Shown here piece after piece: positions 52,541 to 60,591 of a stretch of DNA of 64,000 bases. Source of the DNA: Sulfuricellaceae bacterium (GTDB taxonomy: Bacteria; Pseudomonadota; Gammaproteobacteria; Burkholderiales; Sulfuricellaceae); assembly GCA_030690895.1 (NCBI GenBank), contig JAUYFQ010000001.1, positions 34,994 through 98,993 on the forward strand, in the 5' to 3' direction. How positions within the stretch are numbered: the stretch's first letter is position 1; every line of letters starts with the position of its first letter. The notes beneath the pieces were generated by a model. That model searched no databases and was not told the origin of the DNA. It saw only the letters and a list, made by a program, of their open reading frames with translations. The position numbers and the translations under genes were made by a program.

Positions 52541-53907
52541 TTAGATCCACCTGAAGAATTTGACACATTATTTAACCGGGAAGGCGGCGCTTCCCAAAAC
52601 AGCACCATCACATAAAACAGCAACATCGGCGCCAGATGCAGGATCGCCCGGTTGACCACGGTCTGATCCGACACCCACATGCTGACGTGCGTAAAAAAGA
52701 AAATCGCAAACACAAATGCCAGCGCGAATACCACGACAACCGTCATGGCACGATACGTCGGCGCAAACAGGCGGGGCAGGGACAGCAGCAGGGCGGCGGC
52801 AGCCAAATAAAATAGCAGATGCCAGTTATCCTGAACCATCAAGTTCGACCACAATGGCTCCCATACTGAGGTATATGTAAATTTCAGCGAATAACCCAGC
52901 AGATTAAAACCGTTCAAGCCAAAGAACAGCGCGACGGCGAGTCCGATACTGCCGGATACCGCGAGCCCGATCAAGCCATGGCGCGGGGCAAGCGCCACCC
53001 ACAAGGCTGGCACGAAAGTCAGCGCCCAGCCAATGCCCGGCTGCTTGATCAGGATGCACCCAGCCCCGAGCACGAGCGCCATTGCACCCTGCCAGACATC
53101 GCGCGACCTGACCCAATGAAAGAATGCGAACGCAGCCAGCCCGTAAGTCGCTGCCAAAAACAGGTCGGCGTAACCTGCCAGCGCGACATGCGTATCCAGC
53201 ATGGGAAGAGACAGCAGGAAATAGGTAAACATCATGGCAAACAAAGGTGCGATTCCCCACTGACGCGCTTGCCCATAAAAGGCCAAAGCCAGCGCAATCC
53301 CTGTCATCAACCAAGGCAGATTCATCAGCGCATCATCCCAACGCCCCAGGCCAAAAGCCGTCCATGCCTGCAAAAGGGGAATGGCGGGCGGGTAATGTGG
53401 TGCGCGATCGGTAAACGCGCCATTCGTCTGCAACCAAATATCGGGAGGAACAAAAGACGCCATACTGCCCGTTTCGTACCACACCCGAGCCTTGGTCGCC
53501 CACTGAGACCAGGCATCCCACGGAAACAGGGGCTGCCAAAGCACTTCCAGGCCAAGGCCAATCAGGCGCGTCGCAATGAGAACCAGCAAGGCAATAAAGG
53601 CGAATTTGCGCCAGCCAGCCAGTTGGCTGCCATCCCCACTCTTGCGCCAAGCCACGCCACGGCTCGCCAAAAAACCCAATGCAATCAACAAGGCGAGAGC
53701 CAGCGCGATACTGAAAAACCCAAGACGCACGCCCAACATATCAAGCAAGCGCATCACCAGTGTTGTCGCCAAAGCCCCCGCCAGATAGCCATAACCCAGA
53801 ATCGCGGGCCAGGCTATTTTGTCGGGCTGGAGCCAGCGCGCGCGTAACCAGACAATCCCCAGCAACCAAGGCAGAAATACAGTCGCGATCAATCCTGGCA
53901 AGCCCAC
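52537..53907 (-). CDS. Polytopic membrane protein, GT-C-like glycosyltransferase candidate
   Basis: 456 residues with about eleven hydrophobic helices. An early extracytoplasmic loop contains '[20 protein letters not shown]', an acidic motif like that of GT-C enzymes (PMT/ArnT type) that use lipid-linked sugars. The position directly before rmlBAC and after another membrane protein points to glycan assembly in the periplasm. The family assignment is inference; a polymerase-like (Wzy) role is an alternative. Confidence 0.6.
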   Translation of the reverse strand: MGLPGLIATVFLPWLLGIVWLRARWLQPDKIAWPAILGYGYLAGALATTLVMRLLDMLGVRLGFFSIALALALLIALGFLASRGVAWRKSGDGSQLAGWRKFAFIALLVLIATRLIGLGLEVLWQPLFPWDAWSQWATKARVWYETGSMASFVPPDIWLQTNGAFTDRAPHYPPAIPLLQAWTAFGLGRWDDALMNLPWLMTGIALALAFYGQARQWGIAPLFAMMFTYFLLSLPMLDTHVALAGYADLFLAATYGLAAFAFFHWVRSRDVWQGAMALVLGAGCILIKQPGIGWALTFVPALWVALAPRHGLIGLAVSGSIGLAVALFFGLNGFNLLGYSLKFTYTSVWEPLWSNLMVQDNWHLLFYLAAAALLLSLPRLFAPTYRAMTVVVVFALAFVFAIFFFTHVSMWVSDQTVVNRAILHLAPMLLFYVMVLFWEAPPSRLNNVSNSSGGSK

Positions 53908-55086
53908 TTAACGCACCCTCAGCAAGACATTGTTTTGCTCAAGCAACAGAAGATCGGCCTCAAGCCGCTGCTGCGCGCCCCAGGTCAACAACTTGCTCGC
54001 GGGGTCGTATCCCACCTCGTCCTTGCCCAGAATCACGATTGCATCACCCGACTTGAACTGCGAGGCAAGCAGCAGATCAGGGCTATTGAATACATTGAAC
54101 GGATAGAGATGATACGCACCGCGACCACGCAAATACTCGTCATCCGCAAAAAGAAAAACACGCGCAGAAGTAGAAGGCAGTTTCGCTTTGACCTGTTGCA
54201 CCAAGGCAAACAGGTTCTTATCCTCGGCAGCCAAATGCTTTTCTTCCCATGATTTACCGGCAAAGCTTTGTTGCGACAAACCCAGCTTCTGCCACAAATC
54301 AAACTGCCAGCGCATGTCGAGAGCGAACCACGACAGAAAAAACAGCAGCCAGATCATTCTGACATCGAAAGCCAGTTTCTTGCGCCAGACCAGAATTCCA
54401 TAGCCCAGCAACGAAACACCCAGCGCAACTGCCACAAACTTCAGTGGCGGGAGCCAATATTGAATTTCATTGCCCTCCACAAAATGAGCCGAAGTTTGAA
54501 GCCATGGCTTGGTACCAAACCATTCATACAAAATAATGTTGGTCGGCGCTTCAGACCCCAGCTTGACCCCATTAACTGTAATCGGGTTTTCCAGCGGCTC
54601 GCGCACCAGCAACGCCACCCCCGTAATTTGCCCTTGCCAGTTTTGATCCCCATCCAGTTTCAAGGGGATCACCTCGCCACCCGCCCACTCAAGCGGCAGC
54701 GCAAACGTGCGCCCCGGGTTCTCGCTTGATGTCCACATGAATTCCATGCGTGTCTTCTTGCCAACGCCAGCCAGCGACCAGCGAACCAGGGAATAATCCC
54801 TGGCAGAAAAGGCGCTGGGAGACAGGGACGCCACAGCGATACCTGGCGGGGCGAGCGCCTTGATCGTCAATTTCCCCTGATCTGCGGAACCTTGCCCCTT
54901 GACCAGACTAAAAGCCGAGCCACGCCAGGAAAGCGGCTGCGGCGCATCCCACCATTTACCCGGCCAGTAAAATTGCAGCGCGATAAAAAACAGCAACAGG
55001 AAACTGAATACAAACAGCAGCGCCAGCGCCCTCCATTGAGGGGGCGGCTCGACTGGCAAAGCCGGGGGTGCTATTTCAGCGTTCAT
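53908..55086 (-). CDS. Membrane protein of unknown function next to rml genes
   Basis: 392 residues. One helix near the N terminus ('LALLFVFSFLLLFFIALQFY'), a beta-rich periplasmic domain (about 50-205, 'WDAPQPLSWRGSAFSLVKGQ'), two more helices (about 215-265) and a C-terminal domain ('VFLFADDEYLRGRGAYHLYP', 'IVILGKDEVGYDPASKL'). No family recognised. It is adjacent to the GT-C-like gene with no gap, suggesting the two proteins act together. Confidence 0.55.
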   Translation of the reverse strand: MNAEIAPPALPVEPPPQWRALALLFVFSFLLLFFIALQFYWPGKWWDAPQPLSWRGSAFSLVKGQGSADQGKLTIKALAPPGIAVASLSPSAFSARDYSLVRWSLAGVGKKTRMEFMWTSSENPGRTFALPLEWAGGEVIPLKLDGDQNWQGQITGVALLVREPLENPITVNGVKLGSEAPTNIILYEWFGTKPWLQTSAHFVEGNEIQYWLPPLKFVAVALGVSLLGYGILVWRKKLAFDVRMIWLLFFLSWFALDMRWQFDLWQKLGLSQQSFAGKSWEEKHLAAEDKNLFALVQQVKAKLPSTSARVFLFADDEYLRGRGAYHLYPFNVFNSPDLLLASQFKSGDAIVILGKDEVGYDPASKLLTWGAQQRLEADLLLLEQNNVLLRVR

Positions 55087-55118
55087 TCAACCTAAATCCC
55101 TCCGTTGACATAGATGAT

Positions 55119-55363
55119 GTAGGTGCGAATTTATTCGCATAATCAATCGCTTATGTGCGAATAAACCTAGAAAACTCAGTTAGCCACGGGGACCAAAAGT
55201 AGGCGCCTCTAGGCGACACGGGGAGCACGGGGCTAAATCAATGCGTTACATGATTTCCATCTATCACCCATTGGGTGGGACATATCAAGTTCAAAATCCC
55301 TTGGTATTCCCCATGATCCCTGTGCTTCAAATGCGGTTTTTAGGATAAATCCGCACCCACAAA
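55119..55363. repeat. REP-like palindrome R7, split by element B
   Basis: Left arm GTAGGTGCGAATTTATTCGC at 55119; the right arm is cut after GTGCGAATAAA (55165) and resumes as ATAAATCCGCACCCACA after 55344. In between lies element B. The gene-free stretch 55087-55481 contains only these repeats. Confidence 0.75.
55166..55344. repeat. MITE-like element B inserted in REP R7
   Basis: Begins CCTAGAAAAC and ends GCGGTTTTTAGG (inverse CCTAAAAACCGC), 179 bp, with the core GGCGCCTCTAGGCGACA near the left end and a decayed right arm. It is flanked by ATAAA at 55161-55165 and 55345-55349, a likely 5-bp target duplication. Confidence 0.7.
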
Positions 55364-55481
55364 ACCGTCACAATCTATTGAAATATCAGGACATTCAATG
55401 CCAACAGAGGTTTTAAGGTTCAAACCGTCTGGCAAATCCAAAAATGGCGGCTAGTTTAGCAAAAATTCGCAAAATCATCGC

Positions 55482-56891
55482 TCAATGCGCATTTTTTCCC
55501 AACAATGCCACAAAAATTGTCATAAAGATGATCCGCAGATCAAACCACAAAGACCAGTTATTGATGTAATACAAATCATGTTTGACGCGCATTTCCATTT
55601 TCTCGATCTCGCCCGTCTCACCCCGCCAGCCGTTGACCTGCGCCCAACCCGTGATACCCGGTTTTACGTGATGTCGCAGCATGTAGGCATCGATTTGTCG
55701 CTGGTAAAACTCGTCATGCTCGACCGCGTGCGGACGTGGCCCCACGATCGACATATCACCCCTGAGTACGTTAAAAAATTGGGGCAGCTCGTCCAGGCTG
55801 GTGCGCCGCAAAAAAGCCCCGAAAACTGTAACGCGGGAATCACCTGGCAACGCCTGGGTAACTTGTCCTGACGACTCGGCATGATACTTCATGGTGCGAA
55901 ACTTCCACACCCAGATACGCTCTCCATGCAACCCGCCACGCACCTGCCCGAAAAAAACCGGGCCGGGGGAACCCAGTTTGACCCCGATCGCGATCAACAA
56001 CATCAGCGGCAGCGCTGTCAACAGGATCAAGATCGCCAGCAGCTTGTCCTCAACAACCTTGACCATGCCTTTCACCCCGGCAAGAGGTGACTCCATCAGA
56101 TGAATGACGGGAAAACCCGCCACTTCGCCGATGGAATGATTAAGCAACTGGACACCGTAAATGTCGGGAACAAAGGTGACCTGCACCGGCAAGCGACTCA
56201 AGTGCCCCACCAGCGACCTGACCTGCTTGTCGTGATGCAGGGGCAAAGCAATCCACACCTGATCGATGCCGAGATCCGCCACGTCATTAGGGATACGATG
56301 CAGTCCGCCGCGCACCTGAGCGCCTTCGAACATCTGTCGCTGCAAGCGCGGATCATCATCGTAAAAGCCTACCACCTTCAGCCCAGTCCATGGCGAAGCG
56401 GCCAGACGACGTGCCACGTCGCGCCCCAGGTTCCCTGCGCCGGCAATGGCGATAAAACGAAGATTGAACCCATGGCGCCGCAGCAAGCGAAGTCCTCCAC
56501 GCAACACCATCCTAAAAACAACCAGACTCAAAAATCCGGCCATCGCCCACTGGCCAATCCAAAGGCGCGAAAAATCCGTGCTGGTCTTGGTTACAAACAA
56601 CGCCATGACCAAGCCAGTGCATACCACCATCCACGCACTCGCCAGCGTCTGTGTTTCCGCCCACAGGCTGGCGCCGCGGTAGGGGCGATAAATATTGAAA
56701 AAAGGAAACACGGCGAAGCAGAGGAGAAATCCGCCGATCAAAACAAAAACATAATTCCGGGGAAAATCCAGATTCCCGAACTGGATCGCAAAAAGCGCGA
56801 CACCGCTGGCGGCTACTAGCACAGGGTCCAGAAAGCGCTGGATCAACTCCAGCAGACCGGAATTTTCCCTGAGCAAACTACGCGAAGTCAC
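55482..56891 (-). CDS. Undecaprenyl-phosphate hexose phosphotransferase (WcaJ/WbaP type)
   Basis: 469 residues from GTG 56891. Four to five N-terminal helices, a CoA-binding-like middle domain ('[18 protein letters not shown]'), another helix, and the bacterial sugar transferase domain (about 275-465) with '[20 protein letters not shown]', '[20 protein letters not shown]', '[14 protein letters not shown]' and '[16 protein letters not shown]'. It attaches the first hexose-1-phosphate to the lipid carrier. Starts 18 bases after the GT4 gene. Confidence 0.9.
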   Translation of the reverse strand: MTSRSLLRENSGLLELIQRFLDPVLVAASGVALFAIQFGNLDFPRNYVFVLIGGFLLCFAVFPFFNIYRPYRGASLWAETQTLASAWMVVCTGLVMALFVTKTSTDFSRLWIGQWAMAGFLSLVVFRMVLRGGLRLLRRHGFNLRFIAIAGAGNLGRDVARRLAASPWTGLKVVGFYDDDPRLQRQMFEGAQVRGGLHRIPNDVADLGIDQVWIALPLHHDKQVRSLVGHLSRLPVQVTFVPDIYGVQLLNHSIGEVAGFPVIHLMESPLAGVKGMVKVVEDKLLAILILLTALPLMLLIAIGVKLGSPGPVFFGQVRGGLHGERIWVWKFRTMKYHAESSGQVTQALPGDSRVTVFGAFLRRTSLDELPQFFNVLRGDMSIVGPRPHAVEHDEFYQRQIDAYMLRHHVKPGITGWAQVNGWRGETGEIEKMEMRVKHDLYYINNWSLWFDLRIIFMTIFVALLGKNAH

Positions 56892-56909
56892 GGCATCTTC
56901 TCATCGTCT

Positions 56910-58070
56910 TCAACTCGCACCCCACAAGCCCTGCTGGAATCGTTCCATTCCCTCCTCCACGCACACCTTGAACTCGGCGCGAAATCCCTCTGGCGCAAAT
57001 CGCAGGGCATTTTCACGGCAAGCCACTGGCAAAATACGGGGCGACGCCTGTTCGAAGGAACGGACAGCCACCTGGATTGCCTGCACGGATTGCTCCTTAA
57101 AAAACACCCCGGTAGGCTGTTCATCATCCAGGCCGCGAATGGTTTCCAGCGCCCCCCCCTTGGCAAAAGCAATGACCGGCGTACCGCAGGCCTGCGCCTC
57201 CAGAGGAACGATGCCAAAATCCTCTTCGGCGGCAAAGACAAAAGCGCGGGCACGCTGCATGTAATCCTTTACCTCGTCATTATCGCGATGACCCAGCAGT
57301 TCTATATTTGGCCCTGCTTTGGAGCGTATTTTCTCCATCTCTGGCCCATCGCCAATGACCAGCAGCCGCTTCTCCGGCATGGCGGCAAAAGCCGCCACGA
57401 TCAGATCCACCCGCTTGTAGGGAACCAAGCGCGAAACTGTAAGGTAAAATCCCTCCTTCTCCTCCTCCCGCAATTCAAAAAAATCCGTATCAACAGGCGG
57501 GTAAACAATTTGCGATTCCCGGCGGTAAACCTTCCGGATACGGGCGGCGATAAACCGTGAAATCGCGATGAATTCATCCACCCCATTAACCGTGCGCAAA
57601 TCCCACAGGCGCAGTCTGTGCAGCTGCCACTTCGCCAACCACCCCTTCAGGCCACGTTCCAGCCCCGCCTCGCGCAGGTACTGGTGCTGCAAATCCCAAG
57701 CATAACGCATGGGGGAAAAGCACAGACAAACATGGAGCTGGTCAGGCCCGGTCAATACCCCCTTGGCCACGGCGTGAGAGCAGGAGATCACCAGATCATA
57801 AGAGGAAAGATCAAACTGCTCCACGGCAAGCGGCATAAGGGGGAGATAGAAACGATAATGGCTACGCGCGAATGGAAGTCGCTGTATAAAAGAGGTTTTA
57901 ACCGGTTTATTCATGATAAAACCGCGCGCACTGGGCGGCAGAAAATCCACCATGCTAAACAGATCTGCCTGCGGATAGCACGCCAGTACCTGCTCCAGAA
58001 CCCGCTCTGCGCCAGCCCTGACCAACAGCCAGTCATGAATGATCGCTACCTTAATAAAAGCACGATGCAT
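56910..58070 (-). CDS. Glycosyltransferase family 4 (WbaZ-like)
   Basis: 386 residues. GT-B fold; 'VAIIHDWLLVRAGAERVLEQ' opening and donor site 'SRLVPYKRVDLIVAAFAAMP', 'FGIVPLEAQACGTPVIAFA' (EX7E). Similar enzymes transfer mannose in O-antigen synthesis. ATG 58070 with weak GGTGA upstream. Upstream intergenic 58071-58723 is filled by elements C, D2 and E. Confidence 0.85.
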   Translation of the reverse strand: MHRAFIKVAIIHDWLLVRAGAERVLEQVLACYPQADLFSMVDFLPPSARGFIMNKPVKTSFIQRLPFARSHYRFYLPLMPLAVEQFDLSSYDLVISCSHAVAKGVLTGPDQLHVCLCFSPMRYAWDLQHQYLREAGLERGLKGWLAKWQLHRLRLWDLRTVNGVDEFIAISRFIAARIRKVYRRESQIVYPPVDTDFFELREEEKEGFYLTVSRLVPYKRVDLIVAAFAAMPEKRLLVIGDGPEMEKIRSKAGPNIELLGHRDNDEVKDYMQRARAFVFAAEEDFGIVPLEAQACGTPVIAFAKGGALETIRGLDDEQPTGVFFKEQSVQAIQVAVRSFEQASPRILPVACRENALRFAPEGFRAEFKVCVEEGMERFQQGLWGAS

Positions 58071-58133
58071 CAGGGGTCACCATCAGGTTGTGAAGCCTCC
58101 GGTAAACGGTAAGCTGTAATTCACTCATTTGAT

Positions 58134-58512
58134 CCTTAAAAACTTAGTTGAACCACTGATTTATTCACCAAAGTCAAACCCCTCCCCCTTCAAGGGGGAG
58201 GTTGGGAGGGGGATGGGGTCGTGAAATCAATGGGTTACACTTAACACACCATCCCCACCCTAGCCCTCCCCTTGAAGGGGAAGGAATAAATCAGCGTTTC
58301 CTTAGTTGAACCACGAAATGCACGAAATACACGAAACGGGGTAAGCAGGCATTTCGCCGGAAGGCGAAAGCTCGCAAAAAATTCATACAGATACAAGATG
58401 ACTGCACATCACCTGATGGGTGAGTGGATACTCCTGTTCAACCAATTGTCGCCTAGAGGCGCCTACTTTTGGTTTATTTCGTGTATTTCGTGGTCGAAAT
58501 GCGGTTTTTAGG
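58134..58512. repeat. MITE-like element C with nested D2
   Basis: Begins CCTTAAAAACTTAG and ends GCGGTTTTTAGG. Inside are CCACGAAATGCACGAAATAC and, inverted, GTATTTCGTGG, plus the GTCGCCTAGAGGCGCCTAC core. TTGAT flanks it on both sides (58129-58133 and 58513-58517), a likely 5-bp target duplication. The left part is interrupted by D2 (58156-58302). Confidence 0.7.
58156..58302. repeat. Element D2, truncated copy of D1 nested in C
   Basis: CTGATTTATTC...GAATAAATCAGCGTTTCC with the same two C/T-rich palindromes as D1. The 14-base CTTAGTTGAACCAC occurs on both sides (58143-58156 and 58301-58314), and the first bases of the left terminal repeat are missing. Confidence 0.7.
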
Positions 58513-58540
58513 TTGATTCCAAATTAGCCATTGATATTAG

Positions 58541-58723
58541 CCCGGATATTTCATGAATTGCCGTGATGATCGCGCCGGATTTTGTTTTGTAGGGAAATTT
58601 TGAGAAGGAGCGGCGTAGTTATTCATACGCCCGGCTGAACAAAATTTTCATACGAACCAGAAGTAAGCGCCTCTAGGCGACAAAAGACAAGCGAGGGCTT
58701 GGTGAATTCATGCAATATCCGGG
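58541..58723. repeat. MITE-like element E (183 bp, TTAG duplication)
   Basis: Terminal inverted repeats CCCGGATATTTCATGAATT and CCCGGATATTGCATGAATT (one mismatch) flanked by TTAG at 58537-58540 and 58724-58727. It includes the GCGCCTCTAGGCGACA core but no coding capacity. It ends exactly at the stop codon of the neighbouring glycosyltransferase gene. Confidence 0.75.
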
Positions 58724-60085
58724 TTAGGCGCCAGCCGAAATACTTTTTCGGTATTCCATCTCAAGCTCATCAACATATTGAGTAATATCCATTGGCTGAA
58801 CTGCAGCGCCTGACAACTTTTCTAACAGATCGTGGTCGCCCAAAAGGCACATGATTATTTTAGCCAATCCAGATGCCAAGCCCGGGCTAAACAAGAGACC
58901 ATTCTTACCAGAATCAACGATGTCTGATAATCCACCAATATCCGATGCTATAAGAGGGCAGCCCGCAGCCTGAGCTGATAACGAAACCAACGGCATGTTT
59001 TCATGCCACAAGGAAGGTATAACCAAAGCATCGATTCCATCCAGTACTGCGGGCATCATTGAATTCTCGAAAGTGCCGCAAAACTCAATTTTTTCGTCAC
59101 CCTGTGCCAGCAGACGCAAACCTTTTATATAAGAAGAATCTCCATCGGGTGATTTTCCATATATCTTTATTTTAACAGCGGCATCCGCAGGTAAAAGTCG
59201 GCTCGCCTCAACAAGGACATGGAGACCCTTGTGAGGCAGCACCGAACCAATAAATCCCAGTACCAACGGACCATCCTTTCTCTGACGAACGCGTTTTACA
59301 TAGCCATGATTTTTAATTCCAAATGGCAGAATTCGAAATTTCCCACCCCTTATCCCTGCAGTCTCAAGCATTCTTTGAGCATGGCCGGTAGCGACAAAAA
59401 TTCTTTCCAGGAGAAGGAGTCTGGATCCTATTATTTCACTTCTTTTTGCCAGAGCCTGGACATCACCGACTTTGCCCGAGAGCTTTGCGTGAATCCTCCT
59501 GAGGAGGCCCATGACAACCTCCAAGGCGCCCGAAGGTAAGGAATTAACAATTCTGGCCAACCATTTTGGCTGAGTGATAGAAGTTACATGCTTTAGGCAG
59601 TTTGCACCACCGTTGGCAGGCCCATCGCACATTTTTTCATTTGGCAACAGCAGCGTATGGATGGGACAGACATACCAAAAATCTGTTGCTGTGAGGAACG
59701 CGGGGATTTTTCTTTCCTTGCATGCGTCAATTGCTTTAATTGATAACCGCTCCAAGTGATGAAAGTGCACCACATCCGGTTCAATTTCTGCAAGCAGTTG
59801 ACGAAACCGGGCTTCAAAAACGGGGTTGTCGTAATCATTACGCATAGCACCGCCTTGGTCGATCAATACATTGCGTCCATGCCTAAATCGAATAACCGGG
59901 ATGGAATAAACTTCATACTCATCAAACTGGTTGATGTCACATGATTTATTATTTTCAGGGTAGCCCGTCACGACCGTAACATTATGCCCCCTTTGTTTCA
60001 AGGCAAGTGCGACGCCAAGAACGAGGGTTTCCGTCCCGCCGAAATGCTCGGGCAAAAATACATGCGTCGTCAAAAGAATTTTCAT
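58724..60085 (-). CDS. Glycosyltransferase family 4
   Basis: 453 residues from ATG 60085 ('MKILLTTHVFLPEHFGGTET'). GT-B fold with 'VLGFIGSVLPHKGLHVLVEA' donor site and 'ENMPLVSLSAQAAGCPLIAS' (E-rich). Middle part (about 180-250) carries an insertion with basic residues. It is separated from the other glycan genes by a repeat cluster and its base composition is more AT-rich than theirs, so it may be a later arrival. The acceptor is unknown. Confidence 0.82.
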   Translation of the reverse strand: MKILLTTHVFLPEHFGGTETLVLGVALALKQRGHNVTVVTGYPENNKSCDINQFDEYEVYSIPVIRFRHGRNVLIDQGGAMRNDYDNPVFEARFRQLLAEIEPDVVHFHHLERLSIKAIDACKERKIPAFLTATDFWYVCPIHTLLLPNEKMCDGPANGGANCLKHVTSITQPKWLARIVNSLPSGALEVVMGLLRRIHAKLSGKVGDVQALAKRSEIIGSRLLLLERIFVATGHAQRMLETAGIRGGKFRILPFGIKNHGYVKRVRQRKDGPLVLGFIGSVLPHKGLHVLVEASRLLPADAAVKIKIYGKSPDGDSSYIKGLRLLAQGDEKIEFCGTFENSMMPAVLDGIDALVIPSLWHENMPLVSLSAQAAGCPLIASDIGGLSDIVDSGKNGLLFSPGLASGLAKIIMCLLGDHDLLEKLSGAAVQPMDITQYVDELEMEYRKSISAGA

Positions 60086-60203
60086 CGGATAACTTCCTGT
60101 CCCGGAAAAGGCCATCGTATTCCCACGCGACGGCGTTTAAGGTCTGTTGACAACAAGGCATCCAGCCGCATGGATTCAACCTGACTGATCCCACCGCGAC
60201 CAC

Positions 60204-60368
60204 CTCGCAAAATGGCTTTTCAAATGGATCAAGCAGCATCTTCGTATCAAGAGGTTCTACGGCAAATCCGAGAATGCGCGGTGAAGACGCAGATCTGGAT
60301 GCCATGTCGGTCTACGCCCTCTTCGCCATGGTCAAGAAGCGTCTCAATCTGGACGCTTCGCTCTGTAG
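60204..60368 (+). pseudogene. IS4-family transposase remnant (frameshifted C-terminal fragment)
   Basis: The + strand encodes 'WLFKWIKQHLRIKRFYGKSE', the conserved Y-R-E-K region of IS4 transposases, then after a 2-base insertion 'VKTQIW', then after a 1-base loss 'AMSVYALFAMVKKRLNLDAS'. This matches the order of an IS4 transposase C terminus with two frameshifts. No terminal repeats or other parts of the gene remain; the rest of 60086-60591 shows no gene. Confidence 0.75.
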
Positions 60369-60591
60369 GGCGCCTTTATTCGCATTTTATGCTTATATCA
60401 GGCTTTATGGAGCACTGAAATCTGGTATCTTTCGTCTCAGATGAGATGGGTGTTCATTTCGGCCAACGTTGGTTTGGTGACTGAAGGGGGGATATTAATG
60501 CATCTCGCCCGCTTCCCACGCCATTACCCAATGTTGCACTTCGAATTTGAATCCGCGTGGTTTAATAATTGGGTATCGAGGGAGCGGAAAA

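Noticed and set aside
16863..55363. REP copies as a CRISPR array
   Set aside because: Copies are kilobases apart, palindromic and not regularly spaced; no cas genes are present.
59982..60305. 107-codon reverse frame upstream of the GT4 gene
   Set aside because: It overlaps the GT4 5' end and the IS4 fossil in the wrong strand and has no recognisable motif.
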